This document shows, piece by piece, positions 41,996 to 55,216 of a DNA stretch of 64,000 nucleotides; within the stretch, counting starts at the first letter, position 1, and the number at the start of each line of letters is the position of its first letter. The stretch is from Salminus brasiliensis. Its lineage: Eukaryota > Chordata > Actinopteri > Characiformes > Bryconidae. The notes beneath the pieces were generated by a model. That model searched no databases. It was not told the DNA's origin and saw only the letters and a list, made by a program, of their open reading frames with translations. The stretch covers positions 16,029,490 through 16,093,489 of the forward strand of contig NC_132899.1 in the NCBI RefSeq assembly GCF_030463535.1. Reading direction: 5' to 3'. A program made the translations under genes and the position numbers.

Positions 41996-43680
41996 TGACA
42001 AAGACGATTGGCCAATATAGAAACAGCACTACAGGCCAGCTTGCACTATAGTGCTGCATTCTGCTGACTTACCCACCAGCACTGCGTCACTGTCGCACAA
42101 AAACCTGATCTTTCCAGTTCTGCAGTTTTTTACATTTTGACATAATGTCAATGTGGCCATTGTTTTTTTCACGTTTTGGTAAAGGTTTATGATGAATGGT
42201 CAGATAGAAATGTTCCAAATGACTTGGAATAACTTCTTACAAGGACTTCCACTGACAGTTAAGAAGGTTTTGAACTTCTCCTGTAAAGCTGCCATTTTGG
42301 GGATACAGTGTTTTTGTGGCGATTGCTTTTACAGTTTGAAAGGTTACACTGTGGTTACATATGAAGTCAACTCCCAGACAGAGAACTCTGGTTGACGGGG
42401 AGCTGTGAGGCGCTGGTTCTTGACAGGAACTGAGCTCTCAAATGGCAGGATGAGACTATTTAGAATTAGAACAGACCAGGCTTCCTGATTTCATACTTAA
42501 ACTAGTGCAAATAGCATAAACCTGAAATTAGAGTATCTAACATAGGCTACCCTTTACAATATGAGAGCATCCGTGAGGTGCATCTACACGGTCTTCATGC
42601 TGAATGAAGTAGAAGGTCTAGAAGGCTGGAGTAATGATGATGTTCTCAGTCAGCTAGCCAACTTAGATCATTAGACAGGGAAGGAAGGAAAAGGAAGGAG
42701 GGAAGGAACGGCTTCTATTTTTATGGAGGGTGTTGGGGCAGAGGCTCCAGAGTTTGTTTGTGGGTATGAAGGTCACAGAGACTGCTGGAGTCATCCAGGC
42801 GGAAGTGTGTGAGTGTGTGTCGACACAACACACTCTCTGAGGGCTCTTTATAGGGACTGTGCCGAGTTCATCTTTCCACCCAAACCTTCAGCTAGGCCCA
42901 TTATCCAGTCATTAAACTACCCTACTGTATTATGCATCATTAGTTTGTGTGTGTGTGCGTGTGCGTGTGACTGCGCGGTTCTGACATGGTGAGTTGGAGA
43001 TGGTCTCCAGCAGAACTGTAGAGTTAAAGTGGTAGGAGGAGGCGTAGGATAGAGACTGAACAAGGGCAAAAGAAACTGAGCTTTTAATTGCAGGTTATCG
43101 AGATGGAGAAAGGGTGGAAGAAAAGGCAGAGGAGGGAATGATTTCCTTACATGGCAGCTAGCAATTTGGTCTAGACAGGATTAATTTGCCACACAGCGTG
43201 GTGTTTGGTGCAGTTTGCTTTTTGTAGGAGCAAATTAATCACACTTTCTTTTCTGTCCTGTTCGTTTTTCACTGGTCATTGTCTGGAAATGGATCATGAA
43301 AGTGATCTTTTTTTTTTTTTACCATTTTGCCCCTCATAAGCACCCCAGCTCATCTCACACACACACACATGCCCAAAAAGAGTGCATCACGCTGTTCCTG
43401 TGGATGTGTGCTAGCCTCTGAAAGTTCACACGCAGCCGAAGCCCCAGCGTTGCAGCACTGTGGCGCTTTGGTCTTGTGGGAGCCACAAGAGCTTGGTGAG
43501 AATAATCTTATCAGTGGAGAACAGACCACCACTAACTTCAACTCACAAACAAAATGTGCTAACGCAAACACAGACAAAGCTGAGAGGATTATTTGGAATC
43601 TTTTTTAACAGTCTTGCATTTCTTTTGTGGACTTTGTACCTCAAGATAAAATTCTAAATGGTTGTGGCTACACCAAAAGA
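41996..43680. other. Intergenic spacer
   Basis: No gene is recognised. Mixed-composition blocks around 42880-42950 and 43150-43260 could be conserved noncoding sequence, but nothing in the window proves this. Confidence 0.35.
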
Positions 43681-43682
43681 GA

Positions 43683-43701
43683 GGGGGGGGGGGGGGGGGG
43701 G
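43683..43701. repeat. Poly(G) tract of 19 bases
   Basis: A homopolymer of this length is prone to sequencing and assembly length errors. Confidence 0.8.
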
Positions 43702-43857
43702 TGTTGGAACTGAAAGCACAAGGCTGATTTCACTATTTTGATGAGTATTTCATATTTAGGAAAATTCAAAATTAGAATCCTTTTCATCCATTTTAAATCC
43801 AATTGAAACTTTTCATTATTGGAAAACACTAGTTGTCCTTTAAATAGGAGGTGCATG

Positions 43858-46800
43858 GTTTTATTCCAACAGTGATGAGATGTTAGTGTGCAACAGACTG
43901 AAACCCTCTAGTTTGAGGGTGTGGTATTAGGTTGCCCTTGTAGAAAAGTACTCAGAATGTCTGGACGTGTGAAAACATTTGCATTCCCTCTTCCCATCTC
44001 TTCTCCCAAACTCTTACCAAAGCTACTCCACTGATGGTTGATAATGATAGGAAACAAGCACACACAATAGACAGGTGGTGAGAAAGAGAAAGGAGAGGAG
44101 GGCAAAATTGCGTTTTTTAAAAGCACATTCAAGCGTACTATTTCATCTGTCCAGTGTATCTATCCCTATCTGTAACAGAATTCTTCCTGATGTGCCGTGC
44201 AATACAGTATTTTGCAGACTGTAACAACCAATACAACAGTCATACAGTGTAAGATATGTACAGCATGAGATACTGGAACTGACTACTAACTCTAAATCTA
44301 TGGCGTGTTACGCTGTAGCCCTGGCTAAGATTAGTATGCAAAGTGTTCTGGCACATGAAAGCACAAGAGAAGGAGCGACAAAGTTAGTTTCTTTTAAAAC
44401 TATGATTTTAATATTCTGCTATTGCTTTTCAGTACAGAGTTTAGTCCAGCATCCTTAAATTTGTCAGTTCAACACTCTTTTGCTTAATTTCACACAATTC
44501 TTTTTTAAAGATTCAAAGCAGACAAAAAATTATTGAAAGTGTTAATGTAAAGATATATTTAAATGTTAGTACAAGAGACAAGAAAAGATTAATCCAATTA
44601 TATAAACTAAAATTGTTAATAGCTCACACTTTACATGAAAAGGCACAGAAGTCAAGCAACACTGAAACTCAAAAGACAAAATAAATGCCCCAGCAAATGA
44701 CATTTTACAGTAAGTGGGGGAGGGGGTTGCATCAATGGCTAAAAATATGCCGGGCATTAAAGTATAATGCTGTATAGCACAAAATTATAATAACCCCATT
44801 CACATTTTTACTCATTGAACTGTCCATATAGGTTTACCATGGAATAACACACATAAGGTCATGGTCATGTGACTGGCAAACGAAAACTCTTAGATATCAA
44901 TTTTTGTAATAAGGCATAGAGTTCATATCAGAAAACATGATTTAATGTTATTTCATACATACAAAATATGATAGAAAAATACATTATAAAGTTGTTACAA
45001 TGGTTATAAATAGGACCATATGTTTCCAATGGAAAAAAAAAATCAAGATTGCTTAGAAAAGGGAGCTGCAGTTCATAGGCGTTTATCATATGCATGATAC
45101 CAAAGACAATACGTAAACCTCATACACACCTCTAAGCGCTCCCATGCACACCCATGTGTGCTTCATCCATACACCAGACAGACAGACATACATCCATACT
45201 TACATACAATAATACTGCTGATAAAAAACAATAAAGAAACAACACTAAACTGAAGGAAACACTCTGTAACCCAGCACTCCAGTTCTTGAAGGTCATTAAA
45301 AAGTTGAGAAACTTGTTGGGTTAACAAAATTTGCATGATATTTTCCTGTGGTGATTCCAACTTTCCAAAAAACAGAAACAAGACATAACATCCCTAGAAT
45401 CCCTAGAACCTATTGCATATATGGCACTACATACAAATGACTAAAAAATATCGGCAAAGAGACGCTTCCTCCGACAGTCCAGTTACAACAACCTAATAAA
45501 TCAGGAAACAGATTCTTGTTTGTTAATGATGTTACACATTATAGAAGCACAACAACCTCAGTGTTCTCGATTGTTTTTGTTCTCAAATTGTTGGAGATTG
45601 AAGTTTCCACGTTAAATCTTAGCGCTCAGCTCTGGGATGTGGAAGACCTAAAGGAAACTTGATGAATCAGTTAGCTCGGTAAGTCAATTGCATAGAGTGT
45701 TTTGTTTTTAGTTTTGAGATGCCATTTCGTCAAGTATTAGTTCACAGTTCACTTCTTAATAGTGGAAAACTGAGGAGACAAGAACTATATCACCTAAGGC
45801 AGACCTTCTACAACACACAGGTATTATCTGCACTGCTGAATCACACTTGCTTTGCTAATTCGTTCTGAAATAGTGACCAAATGATGACTAACAACATCTC
45901 GCTTCCAATACATGGCCACCATAAGAAGCTAAGCCGTGATGTAAAGTATAATGGCTGTGCTGACACAGGGCACAATGGCTCTGTGGCAGATGTTTCTGCA
46001 GAAGATCCAAACACAATCACACTTTTAGTCTAGACACATTAGTGTAACCAAATTGAGCATCACAGAGTAACTAATACAACTGTAGGTTAACAGATGGCAC
46101 AGCTGAGTTGATAAGGAATATTGTGTACATTTTAAATTAGTATTATAAAAAAAAACAATTTTCTGACTGTAATCAGTGTACTTTTTATATTCCTCCCACT
46201 TTTACTAAGATATGGAGGGACCTGATATGCTGTCATAAAACACTGATGGATATCATTCATACTCAGTGATCATATGTAAAATAAGGCACTTACTTTTATA
46301 GTTTTTGAGTTAAAAAAAGAAAAGACGCTGTTTTGGTCTCTAAAATCTCCGTCATTGTAAAGAAATAAATGTTTTTTTTCTTTGTTCATCACATTTTGAC
46401 AATACTGTAGCTCCATACAAAAAGAATCTATTGTGAAAAATATAGTAATTTCCCTTGCAGCACCCTTATATCAAAAAGGTATATTAATTAGTGTTCAGTG
46501 TCTTTATTCTTATCACTGGATGCGTTTTAATATCTTTGTGGACAAGAAGCTGACAGGCAAGCATGGCTTTAACTCCCCCATGTACACTTTGCCTTGGAGT
46601 TATCTTTAAAAGAAAATTTGCAGATTTTCTCACTCCTCACTCATCTTCAGATTCTAATGCGATCCACAACACCACACACATCACACAACCGTACTGAAGT
46701 CAATGCTTCAATCCAAGGTGGTCCCCACAACAATTTAGCAAATGTGTCACTTAATGCTCAATCTCTAATGTCTGTTAGGAAACTGTCAGCAAGAGTGAGA

Positions 46801-47210
46801 GCTGCTGTGCATGTGTGTGTGTGTGTGTGTGTGTTTATATGTGGGGGTGTTGGCGTGTGAGTGACTGAGCGAGTGAGACAGGTAATGGAATTGAAGGTGC
46901 TGTTCCAGACCATATTATTGCTTTATGACGCTTCAGTGCAGATTGTGGAGACTAGATCACCTGACCACGGAGGTCCTCAGTTTGTGGAAGTGGGCAGTTG
47001 TTGATTCGGAGGGAGGGGGGGGGGTGCTGGGTGGCGTAGTGGGGCCGTCACTGCTTCTGCGCTGTGTTAAGCGAATTAAAGCTGCTTCCGGGCTCACCAG
47101 CAGGCCGCGAATACAGACAAGCGAAGGACGAGAGCCAGAGAACTGGTCAGCAGACAGGCAATGGTCAGGTCATCATTGGGTGAAGAGTTGAGAGCTCATA
47201 GGGTCATTGG
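43858..47210 (-). other. qki: Probable long 3'UTR of the QKI-5-type transcript
   Basis: Lies directly after the QKI-5-type stop on the minus strand and contains no coding gene. Possible poly(A) signals (AATAAA on the minus strand) lie near 46503 and 43858, so the UTR is about 0.7 or 3.3 kb. QKI-5 mRNAs of other vertebrates have long 3'UTRs. Several ACUAAY motifs are present. The 3' limit is inference. Confidence 0.4.
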
Positions 47211-47215
47211 TTAGT
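47210..47215 (-). promoter_or_regulatory. Quaking response element overlapping the QKI-5 stop codon
   Basis: On the minus strand the stop region reads AACTAACC, so the core ACUAAC of the quaking binding site spans the Asn codon, the stop and the first UTR base. The motif is established as the quaking recognition core; its use here is inferred. Confidence 0.45.
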
Positions 47216-47227
47216 TGCCGGTGGCGG
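47211..47227 (-). CDS. qki: QKI-5-type last coding exon (A-A-T-G-N, stop)
   Basis: The acceptor CCTAACCACCCAG is followed by 17 coding bases that complete an Ala codon and encode A-T-G-N and TAA. Phase 1 from the 50783 exon is required and fits. The stop codon lies inside an ACTAAC hexamer. Confidence 0.9.
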
Positions 47228-50200
47228 CTGGGTGGTTAGGAAACAAACAGACGGACAGAAACAAAGAGTGGGGAAATAAAAGGAACAAAATAAAAGACAT
47301 AAAGGAGGACACAAAAGAAAAAAAGATAGAGAAGGAGATTAGTTTCAGCTAGTGACGGTCGGATGACAACATGACATTACTAATCAGAGCTACTGTCAGA
47401 GAAACTGCTCAACATCTACATTAACACTGCAAAATCATGAAGGCCTCATGATTTCACATAAGAGCCCAACTCCCAGGTGAAAATGGTTAAAGAAGCAGAG
47501 AGGCAAATCAATTACAGAATTCCAAATTAGACTATCATCACTTAATGGTTAGTAGCAGTCAAAAAATCGTATGGTTGGATGTGGCAGGTAGTAGTCTTGA
47601 TTAAACGGGGTAAATAAATGAATAGCTCGTTCTCTGACTGCTATTAAGCATTAAAGTGCTTGTCCAGTCCAAAGCAATGAAGCTGCTAGTGATAATGGGT
47701 TTGAATTCATGAGTAGTTAAAAGAGATGTGATTGCAGAAAATTCAGAGATGTAAAAAGATAGCATCTATTTCTGCAGAATAAAAAAATTGTTCATTTTCT
47801 TTGACTCAGTCAAACTTTATTGTCTTTAAAATTTGTCTATTTACAATAATATGAAAACACAGTGCTAACGAAACAGAATAACACTAAAACAACTGCTGAG
47901 TAATGAAGAGGAAACAATACAAAAAAATACTATTTACCAAAACTAATAAAATCGTAGGATAGAGAAAGATAGAAATTACAATGACTTTATTCTGTAATAA
48001 ATTTTCTAAGATGTATTTGAAAGTGTATCCCCACAATTTTCAGAAACATGGTTTTCTGCATTTTCCTTTAGCACATAGTCCCTGTTCCTTCACATATACA
48101 ATATAATCTTAATTTCATAAATGCTCAATGCTTTACAGGTAGACATATTGTTTTTATAAACTTTAAAAAAAGATCACACAAGTAAATACTATGTTCTTCC
48201 AAACAAGACAATGGAAAAAATGACAAGAGCAAAAAGCTTATAATAAAACAAAACATAGAAAATGGAATATTTCTTCAGTTCATCTGTTCATATTGTGCCA
48301 ACAGGCAAGGTGTGAGTTTTCCCAAAACACCATAGTGTAAAGTCATCTTAACTGCAAAATGTGTGACAATTTAAGATGCTGATCGTATGGAGAGATATAT
48401 CATATAGATATAATGCTTGGCAGAAAATCACACCACGCCCAGTTAGGAACCACCCTGTTCTAAGTCCATCACAGACCGCTCACGCTCTAACCTTTTTTGA
48501 GGTCTTATCGTTTTTCTTTTTCAGACTTTTTTTTTTTTTTTGCCTGGCGATTTAAAAGATTCAGTGCAAACTATTTGTGCTGTATTTTTATGAAGAGGTA
48601 TTTCTGCATGGGGAGTAATCAAGAGCTCATAAGAACTGCGTATCACTTTTCTAATGGCTGCTGAAATGAGATGCTCTCTGATTATCAGCAGCACTGGGCA
48701 TTATATCATTTAAAAAGCAATTCTGCTCAGATTCTGTACTTACTCTCCTCCTCAAAAGTCATACCCTTCATAATTTTGTGTCAAATCTTTCCCATGTTAC
48801 ACTGTCCAAGACCTTTATTTTTACATTTTAAATAGAATTACTCTCCTAATACTACAGTTGAACACTTTGAAACAAATACTATAGAAGTAAAATGTGAATA
48901 CATCACTGACATCCTGCTGAAATAAGCAATTGCACTCTAAACAAGATCTGTAAATGTCTTAAATTTTCCACTTAGAAAGAATCTGAGTGTTCAGCCAACA
49001 GGAATTAAAATTTATTGGTATCCAAAGTCAATCTATTTTGGTACTCTTTAGTAATTCGGTTCACAGACAATGTATAAGGTCATGGGCAGTAGACCAGAAG
49101 AAATAATTTGACTTTCTGTGCAATTTCACAATTGTTTTTCATTAATCTGGTAAGTTTTGTTTGTGGGTTATGTGTTAAGATCTTACAGTGCTAATTTCAA
49201 CTTTATATCGAATCAGTAGAATTTCACATTTACTTTAGGAATCATTGCTATTATATATACAGGTTTGGCACACCCAAGGTTGTTCAATATGACTAATATA
49301 GTGTAGTTTCATTAATGTGTTGTAGTTTCCCATCTCTGAAAGGTGGTGTTCTTCAATTTCCCTTAGATATGGTTCATGTTTGCTTAAGGCATTGATCTTT
49401 AAAACAAAATAAAAATAGTCCTGGTCCAAACGTAATAAAAGTAGTACTTATGAATGACAATTAACAAACAATATATTGTATATAACAGATCACAACACAA
49501 GACGTTTATGAAATGCAGTAAAATTATAAATATGTGAAACGAAAGAGTTAAGACAATGATGACTGCTGTATTCTGAACATCACAAAATGGGGCTTAAATT
49601 CTCAGTATTAGCATCAAAGCTCTACACAGCATCTAAAATGCTGTATAACCCTGATGAACATTACACGAGAGACAATACTGGGTTAACTAAGTACAGTACT
49701 GGAAATATTGATGCTTGGTGATCCTACACTGCCTTGAATTAGTTACACTCTTTTGTAATTATGTTGGTCTTCAAATACCAGCAGACTTGTTCTTGTAAAC
49801 ATGATCAATAAAATAAATCCCCTTCTTTTATAAATTAATCTGAAAAAGTAGAGTAGAATGTTGCAAACAAGAAAAGAAAAGACTGAGGATGTTTCTCAGT
49901 TGCCAAATAAGCCAAATAGAATGGCTGAATGGAATAGAGTAGGCGCGAATGTACATTAGAGTCAAAACAATTAACAGCTAAGACACAGAGAGTGTGGAAT
50001 CCACATCGACGAAATGAGGAAAAAGAAACAGAGAAGCTAATAACTGAGCTCCATCACCCTTCATGGACTGGGAGTCGTAATGTTATCCCATGGTCATCAG
50101 TATAATGGAGCTCAAGTGAACAGTCCATTTAACGTTGCACAACCCAAACAACTCTCTCTATTAGTGAGAGACTTGAAGTCAATACATGCAGTGTGATAAA

Positions 50201-50532
50201 CCCACCTGTGAACTCATATGGGATGGAACACTTTACACTAAGCATCATCAGACCTACATAACAGTGTCAGTAAGCTTCATAGCATATTGAGTCTTCCTTT
50301 AATGCTCATGTCTGAGACCTGATGTGATATAAGTGCTAACAACTGTTGCATTTTAGCTTGTGAATAAATAATCTGAATAAAAGCCTAGTGACGTTTTTAT
50401 GTAGGTGTTATGAGGTTTAGATATAAAGTGTTGCTTGTCTTGTACACTATCTCCAGTGCCTCCCCAACTTGTGAACATGCTCAGAAATACTTGATTCAAA
50501 CCAATCACACCATCACTCTCTCTCAATCTCTT

Positions 50533-50568
<36 letters not shown>

Positions 50569-53500
50569 AATTACACTTTCAGAACAATACTATTACACAT
50601 GTAGTGCTATACAAGTAAATGATCTGTGAGTGATGTGATAATGTCCAAAAATGTCCATAAGCAATGCTCACTTTGTATTCTGTATTGTAATTGAAAGTGT
50701 AATAAGCTTTATCAGAAGAACACACACACACACACACACAAACACTCACACAGTGTTGCTTGAACACTGGGGCTAAACTAACCTCTTTCTGCGGTCACTA
50801 CCCTTTGGTAAGGATGGACGCGCATATCCTGCCTTCGTACTTTAGTAGTCACTGCACCTGCTCAGAGCGCAACATTACCAATAAAACAGAAATCAACATC
50901 AGATAATTAATCATTACAACACATCAAAACATCAGTTTCATCTTTACATAAAGGACAAAAAAACATTAACACATCAAGCTTGTAAGACCGAGAGATTCTT
51001 ATGAAATGATGAGAAAAGTCCAAATTTTCTATTAAAATCCCAAAAGCTCTGTTTTGCAAAGTGCAGCAACCTGCCATTGCAAACTGTAAATACGTCTGTA
51101 ATTTCAAGAAGTAGGTGACCTAAGACCACAAGTGTTTATTTAGTCCACTTATCGGAACCATCTCAGCCAACAGAGCCCTTTAAATCCTCCCACCAAATCA
51201 GTCATAACACACAAAATGCTTTTAATAAGATGGATCCATTTCAAGCAGCTCCCTGTAGACAGATTTATGTTAGCCCACTGTGAGTGCTTAATTCATCCCA
51301 TTATTCCAATTCATAACACAAAGTCAGCTATAATACTGATCGTTCTCTGAGGGTACTCAAGAGTTGAAGCAAGCACAGGGATTGAAACTGACATGGGCTC
51401 ATACTATAGGCTGTGATATTATTTTAAGAACACTGACAGCGGCAGATTTAGTTAATCATCAGTATCCTAGATATTTTTTTTAAGTTTTAATTTGTAAGTC
51501 AAAGATGAGCCAATGAAATAGTAATGAATTCTGGAAGTTAAAACCAGTGTAAACATCAGTAGTAATGGTCTTTTGTCTTGGCTTGTCTGTTCTTTAGTTA
51601 ACACAGGATTAGGGGTCTTTGTTGTTTTATGTTCAGTTGTTCTGTGACAGCTATGAAACAAAGCATGTTAACACTTGTGAGGAATGCAGACTGTCCATGA
51701 ACACTACTAGCCCTTTGTTGGGAAAGCCATACCTAAAGGAATGAGACAGAGTACTGAAATTAATTATTTGGCACCTGAAAAAAATAATAATACATAAATA
51801 AATGCTGCTGCTGCTGCCATAACATTTCTTTTTCAATTTCAAAATTACAAGGACCTTTATGCTGAGCTCATAGCAAAAGAAAATACACAATATGTCCAAA
51901 AGTATCCAGACACCATTTCCTGAAGTTCCACACTTATCTTGTACTGTATAATCTGTTAATTTAAAAAAAGTATTGTTTGAGAAAATGAGATGCACATGAG
52001 CCATGCCAATTTCCAAGCATCTTCCAAGCCCCTGTACCAAATCCCTATAGAACTATCTAACACTTTATGATTCTGAACTATTCCCCTTATTGATTCTCTT
52101 GTGGCTGAATGTAATCAAATCCTCATAGCAATGAGCAATGTTCCAACATCTAGTGTAAAGCCCTCCCAGACAAGGGATGATGGTGGTTCTCAAACTAAAC
52201 AGTATTATTCCTGTACTATACAGTCGATATAAAATAAAAAGGTGTCTACAAACGTTTGGACATACAGTGTGGTTCATAGATCACTATTCAAAAGTTTGAA
52301 ATTTTTGAGGTTTTTAGTACTATAGCATACATTCAGATAAAGATAAACTTCAATTACATTATAGAGTGATCTATTATTAATCCTTTAGTAACGTTTAATA
52401 GTAATGATTAATAATAAACAAGTTTTCCTTGGTCTGTAGTTGTGGTGTGTAAATGTCCTATGTTTATAAAATAGCAACATTTCTTTAATATGGTGTGACT
52501 TCAAATTTTAAAACAGTGAAGAGGTGAAGGTCAAATGATTTTGCAACATTTACCCTCTAAAAGCACATCTGTGGGGTTGAACTTACCTAATACACCACTG
52601 GAATCAATGGGATACTCAAGAATGGAGGTGGCGGGGGCCAGGGCGTAGGGGTACTCATACGGGGTGTAGATGATGCCTGACTCGGGAGTCTGAGGCACCA
52701 GGGTAGCAGTATGGTGGGGGGTGCCTGTAGGCATGATGGCAGATGTTTGAATCTGTCGGATGAGGGGCATGAGGGTGGGGGCAGCGGGAGCAGGAGCACG
52801 CAGGGCTGCGGTGGGCATCACAGGGGAGGGGCCAGTGATGATGCGGGGAGCCTGGGCAGTGGCGGCCAGAGAGAATGCCAGGGCTGCTACACAGAGGGAA
52901 GAGGAGTGACACACACGAGAGAACACATGTACAAGGAGATGTCAAAGGAAGGAAGACAATGAAAAGACAACAAACACCTTACCTCATCGTGCCTTGTTGT
53001 GAAAAGGCAAATACAGAGAGACATAAGAAGTGCTCTATGCACACATGACACTGCTACCACAGTCAGTCAAATATTCAAGAACACTGAAACTCTGCATGCA
53101 AAAAGATGAATACTGTACACTCTTAATGGGAAAATAAAGGTTTTTCCTTTTTTTGTGGAACCACTTTTGGATCCATAAAAAACCATGTTTGTAAAACATC
53201 TATGAGTAGGTAAGAGCCATTATGCTGGTAAAGAAGCTTTATATTATATTTCCACTCAAGTTTGTCATATCTCACATGACATTACTCAAGAAAATCAGTT
53301 GTAGCACCTTTATTTTTAAGAGTGTAATATCCCATATCTAAAGCCATATTTAAATGTAATACTGTAATTTCAGAGCAACTGTTTCACAGTAAAACTGACC
53401 TAACCAAAATTGGCCTAACCTTGAGCTTTCTCAGTAGAAATAGTATGAACCCACTCCACAGTAATATTAATATTATATATTTTACCCTGATCCGATCAAT

Positions 53501-55179
53501 GTCACTTAATGCTGACTAGCGGCTGATTCTTGTCCTATCTTTGTGTTTCTATGAAAAATCAGACTCTTTTTAAACTGATTACTTTGTTTGGATGAGCTTA
53601 CTTTGTTTAAATGACTGCTTTAAAATAATGTTTAATATCTTACAACACCTGATCATTCAGCTTCCAGTTCCTTTACAACTCTGCAGAATCTCTACAAATC
53701 AGTAAAGACCGGATGGGTGATCTTCCCAAAAGGATTTAATGGAATAAAAAAAATCTGCACAGCTACAACCAGCGTGTTTTGGCAGCGTGGACAGAAATGG
53801 CAGAAAAAACACCAACATTTTACAGAAGAGTGGTTTACATGATCCTCTTCTGACAAAAATAACTAACAAGCTCTTTTAACTGCTGCTCTGTCTGCCATTT
53901 GTTGTTTGCAGTGTTACGTTTACAGTGAGGCTTTGAGCTAACTCTGAGCTAAAGTTTTCCTCTTCCCTCTTCCATGTTCCACCTTAAATAATGCAGCAGT
54001 TATGTTCGGCTGTTGAACTGAACAAAATGTAACAGCTGCACTATTTAAGGTGGAATGGAGAGTTCGAATTAGAAGCCAACTTTAGCTTTTATTTTGGCTG
54101 ATTACCTTTAACGTTACTGCACTTACTGCATCAGGTAAAATAAAGCTCTTTTTTGTTTTGTTCAACAAAATAATGTCTAGGATAGTTTTAGAAAAAATAA
54201 GAAGTTCATCACTGCAGCAGCTGAGGACCATATCTATTAATGGGGCCTAGAGTGTGCCAGATGGCGCTGCCACAGCAAACCTAAAGATCGGAAGTGGACC
54301 GTAAAAATCTGATACCTGATCCATTAAAAATGCCTGGATCGACCCCTAATCCTGAGTCACTGGATCAGATCGGGTCATCCCTAAACAAAACCTGCTAATT
54401 CAAACGGCCATATGCAGTGCTGTTATTAATGACTCTAGTGTAGTGTTGTACACCACTCCTATGACATTTCAGTTTAGGACAGAATAGAGCTGAGGTCAAT
54501 CCACACAGACAGGCAGTACAGTGGTTGAGTTATGAAGGGGGGCATTCTTACGTGACTTGATATTGGCATCTCGGTACGTGCCATTGAGGATGGCCAGCTC
54601 CATCAGCTGCATCTTTTTTAAGCTGTCTTCACCTTCGGCCTGCCAACACACACACACATGCATGAGAACACACATTTGTATTTTTTTTTTTACCATGTAC
54701 TGAAGTAAATTCAAAATCAACTGATATATATATACACATTATAATGCAACAAAAAACAAACAAACAAACAAACAAACAAAAAAACAGGGCCTTTAGAAAT
54801 AATAAAGAGTGATGGGACTTGTGGTACAAATGAACCCAGTTTAATGTTCTTCCAAACAAGGAAGAAACTGAATGTTCTGCAAAAGGCATAAACTATTTAC
54901 TCCTGGGACAGTCTGGTCAAATACCTTTAGGAGCTCAGTTCAGCTGTCTGTTTTATTGCGAAGCTGTGATCTGTGTCTTGCAGTGGGTGGTGCTGGGTTT
55001 AAGCAGTGTTAGGCTAGTGGTGTGTAGACAAGCTAGGGTTTCATACTTGCTAACAGGCTAAGTATGAGTTACTTCAGCACTGTCCAAACAAGCCAGCCCA
55101 AATGAACATGCAGAGTACAGGGGTTAAAGAAACAGATCATGTTTCCCCTCAGCAGTCTGAAATCAGCACCTTCTCTCTC

Positions 55180-55216
<37 letters not shown>

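Larger units (their letters stand above)
47228..50782 (-). other. Intron between the two QKI-5-specific exons
   Basis: AT-rich, 3.6 kb, no other gene seen. A QKI-7-type exon was looked for and not found here. Confidence 0.6.

Noticed and set aside
47228-52586. A QKI-7-type terminal exon (E-W-I-E-M-P...)
   Set aside because: Looked for on the minus strand between the common exon and the last exon; no matching sequence with an acceptor was seen.
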